Positions 43,510 to 53,254 of a stretch of 64,000 bases of DNA are shown here, piece by piece; within the stretch, counting starts at the first letter, position 1, and every line of letters begins with the position of its first letter. Below the pieces are notes generated by a model that had not been told where the DNA came from, ran no database searches, and saw nothing but the letters and a program-made list of their open reading frames with translations. Position numbers and translations under genes: made by a program. The DNA comes from Microvirga subterranea (lineage in GTDB: Bacteria; Pseudomonadota; Alphaproteobacteria; Rhizobiales; Beijerinckiaceae), in NCBI RefSeq assembly GCF_003350535.1, contig NZ_QQBB01000002.1, positions 124,001 through 188,000 of the forward strand, given 5' to 3'.

Positions 43510-44883
43510 ATGTCATCCATGAGTCCTACTAGAGCCTTAACGGTCATTGAAGGCGGAGCGAATGCTCCGCAGGTCAGAAACGACGGTGTGGCCTTGCGGC
43601 GGGGACTGAGCGGTCCCGTGCGGATTGGCCTTGTGGTCATCGGTGTCTTCCTCGTCGGCTTCGGCGCTTGGGCCGCTATCGTGCCTCTCGCAGGCGGCGC
43701 TGTTGCACCAGCCATCATCAGCCCCGACGGAAGCCGCAAGACCGTCCAGCATCTCGAGGGTGGTATCATCGCCAAAGTGCGTGTTCGCGATGGCGATGTC
43801 GTTCATGCAGGCCAGCCGCTCGTAGTTCTCGACAACATTCAGCCTAAAGCCAATTATGAGACCCTTCTCACTCAATACGAGACCCTGCTGACAATGCGGG
43901 CGCGCCTTCTGGCAGAAAAGGCCGGCCAAGACGCGATGGAGATACCTGCGGAGTTGAGAGACAAGGCGAACGACCCCGGCCTGCGCGCCCTGTTCGACGG
44001 GCAGAGACAGCTTCTGAGAACGAGGTATCAAATGCACATCTCGAGGCAACGTGTACTCAAGCAGCGGATCGAGCAGTTCGAGGAACAGATCGGGGCCCTC
44101 AATGCTCAGGTCGAAAGCACGACGCAACAGATTGCGCTCATCCAGGAAGAGCTTGAAGGTAAGGAGCAGCTTCAGCGGAAGGGAATTCTGCCCAAGCCGG
44201 AATTGCTACGCCTTCAGCGCATGCATGCAGAGCTTCTGGGACGTCGCGGCGAGTACGTAGGCTCTATTGCGAAGACCAAGCAGCAGATCGGTGAGACGGA
44301 ACTCCAGGTTCTGGCGCTCGATGCCGAGCGCATGGACAAGATTGCCGAACAGCTCGATCAGGTTCGTGTGGACCTTTCTACAACTAACGAGCGGCTCTTC
44401 GCGAGCAAGGATGTTCTTAACCGGACCGTTCTGACCGCCCCAGTGAGCGGGACCGTCGTCAACCTTCGCTTTAAGACCGAGGGCGGCGTCGTTCAGAAGG
44501 GAGAGCCGATCCTCGATATCGTTCCGTTGGACGACGTGCTTCTCATCGACGCCCGTGTGTCGCCCAATGATATCGACATCGTGCACAATGGGCTGCCGGC
44601 TCAGGTTCATCTCCTGGCCTATTCGAGCCGCACGGCGCCGCGAATTTCCGGCACGGTTCGTTCAGTCTCCGCTGATCGTCTGCTGGACGATAATACGCGC
44701 CAGCCCTATTATCTCGCCCGCGTCGAAGTCGATCGGGAGGAGTTGAAGCGCATTGCTCCCGAAGTGGATCTCGTCCCGGGAATGCCGGCGGAGGTTCTCA
44801 TTGTGGCGGGCGAACGGACGCTCGTTCAGTATCTCTTCAAGCCTTTCATTGATGCACTTCGTCGCAGCTTCAGAGAGAGCTGA
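43510..44883 (+). CDS. Type I secretion membrane fusion protein (HlyD/PrsE-like)
   Basis: A 457-residue adaptor that links the ABC exporter to an outer-membrane channel. It has a short cytoplasmic N-terminus and one helix (IGLVVIGVFLVGFGAWAAIV). A lipoyl-like motif split in two follows (VRDGDVVHAGQPLVVLDNIQ and APVSGTVVNLRFKTEGGVVQ), separated by a long coiled coil (residues ~110-290). The C-terminus holds the beta-barrel (YYLARVEVDREELKRI). Starts at 43510 and 43519 are both possible given GAGG at about 43504. It completes a two-gene inner-membrane secretion unit. Confidence 0.93.
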   Translation: MSSMSPTRALTVIEGGANAPQVRNDGVALRRGLSGPVRIGLVVIGVFLVGFGAWAAIVPLAGGAVAPAIISPDGSRKTVQHLEGGIIAKVRVRDGDVVHAGQPLVVLDNIQPKANYETLLTQYETLLTMRARLLAEKAGQDAMEIPAELRDKANDPGLRALFDGQRQLLRTRYQMHISRQRVLKQRIEQFEEQIGALNAQVESTTQQIALIQEELEGKEQLQRKGILPKPELLRLQRMHAELLGRRGEYVGSIAKTKQQIGETELQVLALDAERMDKIAEQLDQVRVDLSTTNERLFASKDVLNRTVLTAPVSGTVVNLRFKTEGGVVQKGEPILDIVPLDDVLLIDARVSPNDIDIVHNGLPAQVHLLAYSSRTAPRISGTVRSVSADRLLDDNTRQPYYLARVEVDREELKRIAPEVDLVPGMPAEVLIVAGERTLVQYLFKPFIDALRRSFRES

Positions 44884-45035
44884 CCGAAAGCAGTTCCGGC
44901 CAGGTATCCTTCGGAGCATAGCCTGAAGATGGAAGCTTATCCTTAAGGGCACATCTCACGTCGTAGCAGATCCCTTCAAAAGGGCTAAATTGGATCATAA
45001 GAGGATCCACGCGGCGGCTCGGAACGATCCAGCCC

Positions 45036-46775
45036 ATGACATCGCGGTCATTGAGATTTGGCCTTTCTCTTGCACCAGCCCTCGCGCTCGCGCTTGGCAT
45101 TGTCTTCTTGGGTTCTCTTGAACTGGTTCGAAGCTACCATGAGGCCGGGGCTCTAGGGGAGGAAGCGGCTCAGAATCTCGTCCACGTTCTAGCCGAGCAG
45201 ACAGAGCGCACCTTTCAGGCCGTGGACTTCACCCTGATCGGAATGCGCGATGCCTTATCGATGCATCAGGATACATCCGAGAACGATCCGGCGTTCCGTC
45301 AGGCATTGAAGGAGAGGCTCGAGGTTCTGCCGTTCGTTCGGGCTCTCTTCGTGATCGGTCCGGACGGCTTCATCACTCACGATACTGACTATCCCTCAAC
45401 CCCCAGGGTAAGCTTGGCCGATAGCCCTTACTTCAAAGCCCATCGGGATAATTCTAAGTTAGGCCTCTTTGTCGGCTACCCGCTCCGAAGCCGCTCGCTC
45501 GATCGATGGTTCGTCAGCTTTAGCCGAAGAGTCGACAACCCTGACGGCAGCTTCAGCCGCATTGTCGTGGCGGCTGTCGAGCCCCGATACTTTGAGAATT
45601 TCTATCAAGGCCTGTCGGTTGGCGAGGGTGGGTTCATCGCCCTCCTGATGCGTGATGGAACGCTTCTGGCCCGCAATCCGGCGTCTGATGATGCGATTGG
45701 CAAGGCCTTTTCGACGGCTGAACCCGTCTCCACGCTGCTCGCGAGCCGCCATCAAGGTGTCTATTGGGCGACGAGCCCAGTCGATGGCACTCCACGGATT
45801 GTGGGCTATCAAGCCCTCAGTACATCGCCGGCAGTTGTCCTGGTGGGGCTCGCGCAACGAACGGTGTTCAAGCCCTGGTACAAGCATGCAGCGGTCGTGC
45901 TCGTCACAGCAATGATTCTCCTCGGGCTGATCGGCTCGCTCATCTATCTCGTCCTGAGGAATCGAAGACGTGAGCAGATCGAGCTAGCGAGGCTCAGCCG
46001 CAATCAACGGCTGGAATCTCTGGGACGCATTGCTGGCGGAATCGCCCACGATTTCGGCAACACGATCCGGATCGTCCAGTCGTCTGTTCTGCTCTTGAGA
46101 CCATTGCTGTCAGGGAATGCCGAAGGCCTCTCTATTCTCAATGATGTCGAGCATGCTTTGAGCGGTGCAAAGGCGATGATCGAGAGTCTGATGACATTCT
46201 CAAGGCGTCAGGAATTACGTCCGCAGGTCACTGTCATCGACAGCCAGATTGCATGGTTCGCCCCCATCCTGAGGCAGGCCGCCGGACCTCGGATCTCGGT
46301 CACCTTCAACCTCGGCAGTTCTGCCATGGTATGCAGTCTCGATCCCGTTCAGTTCGAAGCAGCCCTGCTGAATCTCGTGCTGAACGCCCGAGACGCGATG
46401 CCGAATGGCGGTACGATTCTCATCGAGACGTCCGTCACGTCGAATCCACACCTCAAGGACATCGCGACGCAGCCGGATGAGGGGGCAAGACCCTGGGTCC
46501 TGATCTCCGTCATAGATGCTGGTCAAGGCATGCCGCCTTCAGTTCTCGAGCAGGCGTTCGATCCATTCTTCACCACCAAGGCGGAGGGGCAAGGCAGTGG
46601 CCTCGGCCTGAGCCAAGTGCTGGGCTTCGTCCAACAGAGCGCCGGAGAGATCAGGCTTGAAAGTGAGCAGGGGCGTGGGACAAGAGCGATCCTCATGTTC
46701 CCAGCGATCGGCCAACGTGATCAAGAGGTGGGACCGTCCCAAGAGACCGAAAATTCCGCTGAGGTTGATCGGTGA
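45036..46775 (+). CDS. Sensor histidine kinase with periplasmic Cache-like domain
   Basis: A 579-residue kinase. A first helix (LAPALALALGIVFLGSLELV), then a ~250-residue extracytoplasmic sensor of Cache type (FVIGPDGFITHDTDYPST; DSPYFKAHRDNSKLGLFVGY), and a second helix near residue 295 (VLVTAMILLGLIGSLIYLVL). The phospho-accepting His338 lies in GGIAHDFGNTIR, with Gly in place of the usual first Asn of HDFNN. The ATPase domain has an N-box (LLNLVLNARDAMPNGG), DAGQGMP and GQGSGLGLSQVLGF. The response regulator at 46900 is its likely partner. The ligand is unknown. Confidence 0.9.
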   Translation: MTSRSLRFGLSLAPALALALGIVFLGSLELVRSYHEAGALGEEAAQNLVHVLAEQTERTFQAVDFTLIGMRDALSMHQDTSENDPAFRQALKERLEVLPFVRALFVIGPDGFITHDTDYPSTPRVSLADSPYFKAHRDNSKLGLFVGYPLRSRSLDRWFVSFSRRVDNPDGSFSRIVVAAVEPRYFENFYQGLSVGEGGFIALLMRDGTLLARNPASDDAIGKAFSTAEPVSTLLASRHQGVYWATSPVDGTPRIVGYQALSTSPAVVLVGLAQRTVFKPWYKHAAVVLVTAMILLGLIGSLIYLVLRNRRREQIELARLSRNQRLESLGRIAGGIAHDFGNTIRIVQSSVLLLRPLLSGNAEGLSILNDVEHALSGAKAMIESLMTFSRRQELRPQVTVIDSQIAWFAPILRQAAGPRISVTFNLGSSAMVCSLDPVQFEAALLNLVLNARDAMPNGGTILIETSVTSNPHLKDIATQPDEGARPWVLISVIDAGQGMPPSVLEQAFDPFFTTKAEGQGSGLGLSQVLGFVQQSAGEIRLESEQGRGTRAILMFPAIGQRDQEVGPSQETENSAEVDR

Positions 46776-46899
46776 AAGCCTGAAGGCAAGTCTCGTGATA
46801 AAGAGCCCCCCTGTAAAAACCCGAGGATCTATTCGGGAGATCGCCTGATAGGCTTAAGCAGCTTGCGAGGGCCGGGTTCGCCCATGTGCAGGAGACACC

Positions 46900-47538
46900 A
46901 TGACCGTGAAGCTCCTCATTGCGGATGATCATACCATCGTGCGAAGAGGCCTGCAGGTTCTTCTACAGGAGCAGCCGGGATGGGAGGTCTGCGCGGCTGC
47001 CGAGAACGGACAGATGGCTGTCGAGCTTGCCCTCAAGCATCGGCCGGATGTCGCAATTCTCGATTATTCCCTTCCGGTGCTCAACGGCCTCGAAGCGACT
47101 CGCCAGATCCGTCTCGGAAGTTCTAAGACCGAAGTGCTGATCTATACGATGCACAACAACCAAGATGCCATTCGCGACGTGCTGCACGCTGGTGCCCGTG
47201 GCTACCTTCTCAAGGTCGAAGATGACGGCGAGGTGGTCAGAGGGGTGAGCGCCCTTCTTCAGAAAAGACCCTACTTCTCCCCGCAGGTGGCCGAGACCTT
47301 GCTCGATACATTCCTGAGCGGCGGCAAGGTCGTGACATCACAGATGCTGACATCCCGGGAGCGGGAGGTGGTGCAACTCGTCGCCGAGGGCCAGAGCAAT
47401 CGCGCGATTGCCGAACGTTGGGCTGTCAGTATCAAGACTGTCGAAAGTCACCGGACCGCAGCCATGAGGAAGCTGAATCTCCGGTCTGGCGTGGAGCTTG
47501 TCCTTTATGCAGTGCGAAACAAGCTTGTCGAGCCTTGA
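46900..47538 (+). CDS. NarL/FixJ-family response regulator
   Basis: A 212-residue regulator with an intact receiver domain: acidic pair in LLIADDHTIVRRGL, phosphoacceptor Asp55 in VAILDYSLPVLNG and Lys in GYLLKVEDDG. A LuxR-type helix-turn-helix follows (LTSREREVVQLVAEGQSNRA, then VSIKTVESHRTAAMRKLNL). It lies 124 bases after the histidine kinase on the same strand. In contrast to the LuxR protein at 36210, all phosphorylation residues are present. Targets are unknown; the adjacent secretion genes are candidates. Confidence 0.92.
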   Translation: MTVKLLIADDHTIVRRGLQVLLQEQPGWEVCAAAENGQMAVELALKHRPDVAILDYSLPVLNGLEATRQIRLGSSKTEVLIYTMHNNQDAIRDVLHAGARGYLLKVEDDGEVVRGVSALLQKRPYFSPQVAETLLDTFLSGGKVVTSQMLTSREREVVQLVAEGQSNRAIAERWAVSIKTVESHRTAAMRKLNLRSGVELVLYAVRNKLVEP

Positions 47539-47548
47539 AAGGCCGGAT

Positions 47549-47564
47549 CTCGGGCAATCCCGAG
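47549..47564 (+). terminator. Small hairpin after response regulator
   Basis: CTCGGG-CAAT-CCCGAG, a 6-bp stem 11 bases after the stop. No T-run follows, so its strength as a terminator is uncertain. Confidence 0.45.
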
Positions 47565-47675
47565 GTGTTCCCAGGTTCTGAAAAGCCTGAGCGTCAGAAC
47601 GCAGCCGAGAAGTCGCGATAGCGCAGCGTCCAGCAGGCAGACGTCTGCGCGTCGCGACAGCCGTTCTTCCTCAAA

Positions 47676-48884
47676 CTACCAGCTCCACAATGTGCCGTCT
47701 TCGAGCCGTGCGACGGGAAGATATGCACGATCGTAAGGATACTTCGCCGCGACTTTCTCGTCGATGTCGACGCCATGTCCCGGAGTGTCGCCAGGATAGA
47801 GATAGCCATCCGCGAAGGAATAGGCGTGCGGAAAGACTTCATCGGTCTCTGGCGTATGACGCATGTATTCCTGAATGCCGAAGTTCGGCACCCACAGGTC
47901 GAAATGAAGCGCCGACCCCATGCAGACCGGAGACAGGTCGGTCGCCCCGTGGGAGCCGGTACGGACCTGATAGAGCTCCGCGAGGGCCGCGATCTTACGC
48001 AACTGGGTGATACCGCCGGCTCGGACGACTGTCGTGCGAATGTAGTCGATAAGCTGGTTCTGGATCAGCTCCCGACAGTCATGAATGGAGTTGAAGATCT
48101 CTCCGATGGCAATCGGGGTCGTCGTGTGTTGGCGGATCAGGCGCAGGGATTCCTGGTTCTCTGCCGGCGTGGGATCCTCCATCCAGAACAAGTTGTACGG
48201 TTCGAGGCTCTTGCCGAGCCGAGCCGCCTCGATGGGCGTCAGACGATGGTGCACGTCGTGGAGCAGGTGAAAGTCGACTCCATGGGCCACACGTACGGCA
48301 TCGAAGAGCTTCGGAGCAAAGTTGAGGTATTTTTCCGTCGACCAGATCTGCTCCTCGGGCAGTCCCTTCGTGGCGGGCTCGTAGAACAGCTTCCCTCGGG
48401 CAATCCCGTAGGCAGTCTCCAGACCGGGAATCCCGGCCTGCGCGCGAACGGCCTTGTACCCGAGATCGAGATACTTCCCCACTGCGTCGACGGTTTCTGG
48501 AATGTCGCGCCCGTTGGCGTGACCGTACACCATGACACCCGACCGGCTCTTGCCGCCGAGGAGTTGGTAGAGCGGAAGGCCTGCGACCTTTGCTTTGATG
48601 TCCCACAATGCCATGTCGACGGCTGCGATCGCCGACATGGTGACCGGACCGCGCCGCCAATAGGCACCTTTGGCAAGGTACTGCCAGATGTCCTCGATCT
48701 GCTGCGGATCCCGTCCGATAAGGCAGGGGATCACGTGCTCCTCGAGATAGGCCGAGACTGCCAGCTCCCGTCCGTTCAGGGTCGCGTCGCCGATACCGTA
48801 GACGCCTTCGTCCGTGACGATCTTGAGAGTGACGAAGTTCCTGCCGGGGCAGGTGACGATGCAATAGGCCTTTTCGATTTTCAT
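47676..48884 (-). CDS. D-mannonate dehydratase, ManD/RspA type (enolase superfamily)
   Basis: Dehydrates D-mannonate to 2-keto-3-deoxygluconate. The 402-residue protein has the enolase-superfamily capping domain ([20 protein letters not shown]) and barrel. Metal ligands and catalytic residues are expected in [30 protein letters not shown] and [12 protein letters not shown]. The motif [10 protein letters not shown] is typical of the ManD subgroup. It is unrelated to UxuA, the iron enzyme of enteric bacteria. Last gene of the uronate operon, 22 bases after uxuB. Substrate choice is supported by the flanking uxaC and uxuB genes. Confidence 0.9.
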   Translation of the reverse strand: MKIEKAYCIVTCPGRNFVTLKIVTDEGVYGIGDATLNGRELAVSAYLEEHVIPCLIGRDPQQIEDIWQYLAKGAYWRRGPVTMSAIAAVDMALWDIKAKVAGLPLYQLLGGKSRSGVMVYGHANGRDIPETVDAVGKYLDLGYKAVRAQAGIPGLETAYGIARGKLFYEPATKGLPEEQIWSTEKYLNFAPKLFDAVRVAHGVDFHLLHDVHHRLTPIEAARLGKSLEPYNLFWMEDPTPAENQESLRLIRQHTTTPIAIGEIFNSIHDCRELIQNQLIDYIRTTVVRAGGITQLRKIAALAELYQVRTGSHGATDLSPVCMGSALHFDLWVPNFGIQEYMRHTPETDEVFPHAYSFADGYLYPGDTPGHGVDIDEKVAAKYPYDRAYLPVARLEDGTLWSW

Positions 48885-48906
48885 GGGGATCCCCGGGGAA
48901 GTGTCG

Positions 48907-50385
48907 TCAGGCGGAGGCTAGGTCCAGGACGGTCTTTCGAGCGCCTTGGGCATAAAGCTGCGCAAGTGCCGCTGTAACGGAATCGGTAAAATGATAATCC
49001 GCCGGCAGATCGTCGCCAAAGATCTCGCGGAGACTGAACAGCTCCTGCGCAAGCTTCTCGGGACTGCCGCCGGCGCGCTTTGCATGCGTGCGCAAACGGG
49101 CTGCCATCGGGTCCCGCACATCGATCGGCAGTCCCCTCTCGTCGACTCCGGTGACGTACCGCATCCAAGCGGCGATCCCGAGGGCAAGGCGTCGGAACGG
49201 AGCTCCTGCGTTCAGACGGTCGCGAACCGTGCCGAGCAGTCGTTGTGGAAGCTTCTGTGACCCGTCCATTGCAATTTGCCAGGTACGGTGCCGAAGGGCA
49301 GGGTTCTTGAAACGCTCAATAAGGGCTGTCTTGTAGGATACGAGATCGGCACCCGGCGGCATGTGGAGGGTCGGCGTCACCTCTTCGTCCATCAGTCCGC
49401 GCACAAGCCGTTCGAAGAATGGATCGGCCATGGCGTCGGAGACCGTTTCATAGTCCGCAAGATAGCCGAGATAGGCGAGGGTCGAGTGGCTTCCGTTGAG
49501 CAGGCGGAGCTTCATATGCTCATACGGCTCGACGTCGGCCACGAATTCGGCACCGGCCATCTCCCAGGCAGGGCGGCCCTGCGGGAAGTCGTCCTCGATC
49601 ACCCATTGGGTGAAAGGTTCGGTGACGACCGGCCACGCGTCCGACATTCCTAGCGCCTGCGCGACACGTTCCCGGTCGGCATCGCTCGTGGCCGGTACGA
49701 TCCTGTCGACCATTGTGGAGGGGAAGGCGACTTCGGTGGCCATAAACCGGCCGAGATCCTGATCGATCAACTCGGCATAGCGAGCCAGGACTCGTTTCAC
49801 GGTGCGACCATTCGACGGTAGATTGTCGCAACTCAGGACCGTAAACGGCGGCACCCCGGATGTCCTGCGACGACGAAGGGCCTCGACGATGAAACCTGGA
49901 GCCGATCGCGGCTGATGCCGATTGGCAAGGTCGTGGACGATATCGGGATGAGCTTCGTTGAGGGCTCCCGTCGCAGGGTCGTGACAATAGCCCTTCTCGG
50001 TGACCGTCAGTGAAACGATGCGGATGGCGGGATCGCACATCACCGTGAGGAGATCTTCGACTGCCTCGGGAGCAACGATCACGCGGCCGATCGAGCCGAT
50101 GATCCGCAGAGCTTCACCGTCTCGCGAGCGCACCGAAACTGTGTAGAGACCATCCTGTGGCGACAGGGCGTCGTAAGTGTCCGGGCTACGAAGGCTTGCG
50201 GCAACGATTCCCCACTGTGGATAGTGACCGAGAACATCATCGGTATAGACCGCCTGATGAGCTCGATGGAAGGCGCCGACGCCCAGATGTACGATTCCCG
50301 GTGTGACGGCCTTGCGATCATAAGGAGGCTTATGGACGCTCGCAGGGAGGTCGGCAAGATTCGTCTCGTTCAAACGCTTCGACAT
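48907..50385 (-). CDS. uxuB: Fructuronate reductase / mannitol dehydrogenase family
   Basis: A 492-residue NAD-dependent long-chain polyol dehydrogenase. N-terminal Rossmann motif [19 protein letters not shown]-terminal domain with [19 protein letters not shown], including the catalytic Lys in the family pattern KLRLLNG and downstream Asn/His. GAGGAC precedes the chosen ATG; a longer frame starts 72 bases upstream. Within this operon the reaction is most likely D-fructuronate to D-mannonate, the step between UxaC and ManD. Mannitol or arabinitol dehydrogenase activity is possible for the family but less likely here. Confidence 0.88.
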   Translation of the reverse strand: MSKRLNETNLADLPASVHKPPYDRKAVTPGIVHLGVGAFHRAHQAVYTDDVLGHYPQWGIVAASLRSPDTYDALSPQDGLYTVSVRSRDGEALRIIGSIGRVIVAPEAVEDLLTVMCDPAIRIVSLTVTEKGYCHDPATGALNEAHPDIVHDLANRHQPRSAPGFIVEALRRRRTSGVPPFTVLSCDNLPSNGRTVKRVLARYAELIDQDLGRFMATEVAFPSTMVDRIVPATSDADRERVAQALGMSDAWPVVTEPFTQWVIEDDFPQGRPAWEMAGAEFVADVEPYEHMKLRLLNGSHSTLAYLGYLADYETVSDAMADPFFERLVRGLMDEEVTPTLHMPPGADLVSYKTALIERFKNPALRHRTWQIAMDGSQKLPQRLLGTVRDRLNAGAPFRRLALGIAAWMRYVTGVDERGLPIDVRDPMAARLRTHAKRAGGSPEKLAQELFSLREIFGDDLPADYHFTDSVTAALAQLYAQGARKTVLDLASA

Positions 50386-50392
50386 TGCGTCC

Positions 50393-51235
50393 TCAATGCG
50401 CCGGTTGTTGCTTTGCCCGCGTAACGATCTGCGTCGGATTGACGAAGCGCAGGGCAATCACGAGCCAGACGAGCGTCGTCACCATGTAGATCACCGCCAT
50501 AGCGTCGATCGACTGCACGGCGCGGACGCCTGCCGCGAAGACGGCGTAGTAGAGTGCGACAACAAGCGTCTGGCTGGTCGGACCGGCGACTAGGAAGGTC
50601 AGCTCGAACATCGCGATGGTCCGGACGAGGACGAGGAGGAGGGCTGCCAGTATGCCCGGAAGCAGCAATGGCAGCAGCACATGGATGAACAGCTTGAAGG
50701 TGTTGGCGCCGAAAACTCTGGCCGCAGCTTCGATCTTCGGGTCGATCTGCTCGATGAACGGGATCATGACCAGGATCACGAAAGGCACAGTCGGCACGAG
50801 ATTGGCGGCGACCACCCCCCAGAAGGTTCCGGCCAGTCCCGTCTGGTAGAGGACCGTGGCAAGAGGGATGCCGAACGTGATCGGCGGGATGAGAAGCGGC
50901 AGCAGAAACAGGAGCACGAGCAGCTTCTTCCCCGGAAAGTCTCGCCGGGCTAAAGCATAGGCCGCTGTGACGCCGAGGACGCCTGAGATCAGGACGACGG
51001 CGCCAACCACCTGAAAGGTCACGAGCAGCACGTCTCCGAGCTGAAATTCGCTCCAGGCCGAGTCGTACCAACGTGTCGTCCATCCCGCCGGAAGCCAGGT
51101 TCCAAGCCAGCGCGTCGCGAAGGAACTCGTCACCACGGTCGCGATCATGGCGAGCAGGTTCAGCACGAAGAACGCGACGACGGCCCATATGGCAGCGGCC
51201 CAGAGCTTGGCGCCGAGTGTGGTATCGCGGATCAT
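50393..51235 (-). CDS. ABC transporter permease (spermidine/iron-type, PotC-like)
   Basis: A 280-residue inner-membrane permease with about six helices. It starts MIRDTTLGAKLWAAAIWAVV. The EAA loop that contacts the ATPase is visible as IEAAARVFGANTFKLFIHVL followed by LPLLLPG. Sequence type is that of polyamine/iron/thiamine-class importers rather than sugar CUT1 systems, although the operon is for hexuronates. A longer frame upstream starts inside the neighbouring permease gene. It ends 8 bases before the uxuB start. Confidence 0.88.
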   Translation of the reverse strand: MIRDTTLGAKLWAAAIWAVVAFFVLNLLAMIATVVTSSFATRWLGTWLPAGWTTRWYDSAWSEFQLGDVLLVTFQVVGAVVLISGVLGVTAAYALARRDFPGKKLLVLLFLLPLLIPPITFGIPLATVLYQTGLAGTFWGVVAANLVPTVPFVILVMIPFIEQIDPKIEAAARVFGANTFKLFIHVLLPLLLPGILAALLLVLVRTIAMFELTFLVAGPTSQTLVVALYYAVFAAGVRAVQSIDAMAVIYMVTTLVWLVIALRFVNPTQIVTRAKQQPAH

Positions 51236-51239
51236 CGGA

Positions 51240-52154
51240 TTACCCTTTCGCGCCGCTAGCAGGACCGCGGTAGAAGAGACCGCGGGAGGCAAGAACGGCG
51301 ACCACGATCGCGAGCTGGACGAAGCCCATGATCATCGCAACCGCGGAGGCCATGGAGTAGTCATACTCCTCGAACGCTGCCTGATAGGCTGCGATCGAGA
51401 TCACGCGGGTCGGGCCCGCCGGTGCGCCGAGAAGAACCGCGGAGGGAAACACGGAGAAGGCCTGAACGAAAGACAGGCAGAACGTGATGGCGAAGCCCGG
51501 CATCAGAAGAGGAAGGTAGATATAGCGGAACCGCTGCCAGGAATTGGCCCCGAGCGTTGCTCCAGCCTGCTCTAGCGCCGGATCGATCCCCGTCACATAC
51601 GAAAGAGTGAGCAGGAACGTGAAGGGAAAGCCGGTGATCACCAGCGATGCGAAAACGCCCCAATAATTGTGAACCAGCTTGAGCGGCTCGGAGATGAGCC
51701 CCAACGTCATGAGCGTGCGATTGAACCAGCCCTGCGGCCCGAGATAGTTGAGCAGCCCCTCCGCCACCAGTACCGTTCCCAGAGTGATCGGGAGCACCAA
51801 GGTCGTGGTGAGAAGACGCTGATGACGCAATAAACGGACGCGGAAGGCGATCGGAACTGCCAGCAGCAAGTTCAGTAGCGTGACGGGAATCGCAAGCCAC
51901 AGGGTCTTCGCGATCGTCTCGTATAGAAATGGGTCTGAGAAGAAGCGCTTGTAGTTCGCGAGCCAGTCGCCGCCGGCCTTGGGCTCGAAGGACAGAATAA
52001 AGCCGAAGGCGAACGGGTAGACGAAGAGCGCGAGGCTGAAGATGGCTGCAGGCACAACGAGGAGGGTGACCGCGTCAAACCCCTGGGCCGCAAGCCTCTG
52101 GCGAAGGCTCGGCCCGTGTGCCGTTGCAGCGGTGGCCGGCGCAAATGCGTCCAT
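51240..52154 (-). CDS. ABC transporter permease (PotB-like)
   Basis: A 304-residue permease with six helices. The EAA motif is LEQAGATLGANSWQRFRYIY followed by LPLLMPG. The N-terminus has a polar lead ([14 protein letters not shown]) before the first helix (VTLLVVPAAIFSLALFVYPF). The start overlaps the last base of the upstream ATPase gene, so translation is coupled. It forms the channel with the second permease at 50393. Confidence 0.9.
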   Translation of the reverse strand: MDAFAPATAATAHGPSLRQRLAAQGFDAVTLLVVPAAIFSLALFVYPFAFGFILSFEPKAGGDWLANYKRFFSDPFLYETIAKTLWLAIPVTLLNLLLAVPIAFRVRLLRHQRLLTTTLVLPITLGTVLVAEGLLNYLGPQGWFNRTLMTLGLISEPLKLVHNYWGVFASLVITGFPFTFLLTLSYVTGIDPALEQAGATLGANSWQRFRYIYLPLLMPGFAITFCLSFVQAFSVFPSAVLLGAPAGPTRVISIAAYQAAFEEYDYSMASAVAMIMGFVQLAIVVAVLASRGLFYRGPASGAKG

Positions 52155-53239
52155 CAGTTTCTCCCCTGCACAGGCTCAGCGAAGACGAGAACACGATTGT
52201 CCTCGACCTGGAGATGGATCTTCGCGCCGGGTTCGACGGCTTGGTGGGAGCGGAAGACCAGGTCGAGACCGCCAGCCGTATGGGCGGTTCCGACGAACTC
52301 GCGACCGCGGTACTCCATGGTGTCGACCGTAACGGCGAGGGAGCGGTCGCCCGGGGTTCCGACGGCCATATCGTCGGAACGTATGGCCGCATAAGCGAGT
52401 GATCCGGGCGACACGTGCTCGCGCGCAACTCCCGCGATCCTTGCCCCCTCGACGTCGAGGAGTACGCGACCGTTCTCAATTTCGAGGACGCGGCCCCTCA
52501 ATTTGTTCCTGAAGCCCATGAAGTCGGCCACGTCGAGATGGGCCGGCTCCTCGTAAAGCTCCTTAGGCGACCCTACCTGACGTACCACGCCGTCGCGAAG
52601 CACAACGATGCGGTCGGCGAGCGAAAGGGCCTCATCCTGATCGTGCGTCACGTAGATGGTCGTAGCGCCGAGCTCGTTGTGGATGCGGCGGATCTCCGCA
52701 CGCATCTCGAGCCGAAGCTTTGCGTCGAGGTTGGAGAGAGGCTCATCCATCAAGACCAGCGGCGGCTCGATGACGATGGCCCGGGCAATCGCCACGCGCT
52801 GTTGCTGTCCGCCGGAGAGCTGTCCGGGGAGCTTGTGCTCCTGTCCCTGAAGCCTCACGAGGCTCAGGGCTTCATCGACCTTGCGATCGATCTCGGCCTT
52901 GGGCGTCCCGCGCATCTTCAGGCCGAATCCGATGTTCTGCCTGACATTGAGATGAGGAAAGAGTGCGTAGTTCTGGAACACCATGCCAAAGCCGCGCTCC
53001 TCGGGGCGCAGCGTATCGACCCGCTGCTTGTCGAGCCAGATTGCACCTCCGGTGACGGGGAGGAGACCCGCAATGCAGTTCAGAGTCGTCGACTTGCCGC
53101 AGCCCGATGGTCCTAGAAGCGCGATGAACTCGCGCCGGCGGATTGTCAGGCTGACGTCGCGAAGGGCGTTCAGGGCCCCGAAGTCGCGGCTGACACGGTC
53201 GAGCCGGACTTCGTCGAACTGTGAGAGAGCTATCGTCAT
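52154..53239 (-). CDS. ABC transporter ATP-binding protein (PotA/UgpC-like)
   Basis: A 361-residue ATPase. Walker A is [19 protein letters not shown], the Q-loop is [14 protein letters not shown], the signature is [16 protein letters not shown], and Walker B is [17 protein letters not shown] with a switch His in [11 protein letters not shown]. The C-terminal ~110 residues form a TOBE domain that usually helps regulation or assembly. It lies between the binding protein and permease genes of the uronate operon, with minimal spacing. Confidence 0.93.
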   Translation of the reverse strand: MTIALSQFDEVRLDRVSRDFGALNALRDVSLTIRRREFIALLGPSGCGKSTTLNCIAGLLPVTGGAIWLDKQRVDTLRPEERGFGMVFQNYALFPHLNVRQNIGFGLKMRGTPKAEIDRKVDEALSLVRLQGQEHKLPGQLSGGQQQRVAIARAIVIEPPLVLMDEPLSNLDAKLRLEMRAEIRRIHNELGATTIYVTHDQDEALSLADRIVVLRDGVVRQVGSPKELYEEPAHLDVADFMGFRNKLRGRVLEIENGRVLLDVEGARIAGVAREHVSPGSLAYAAIRSDDMAVGTPGDRSLAVTVDTMEYRGREFVGTAHTAGGLDLVFRSHQAVEPGAKIHLQVEDNRVLVFAEPVQGRN

Positions 53240-53254
53240 CGCGGGTCCCTAGCC

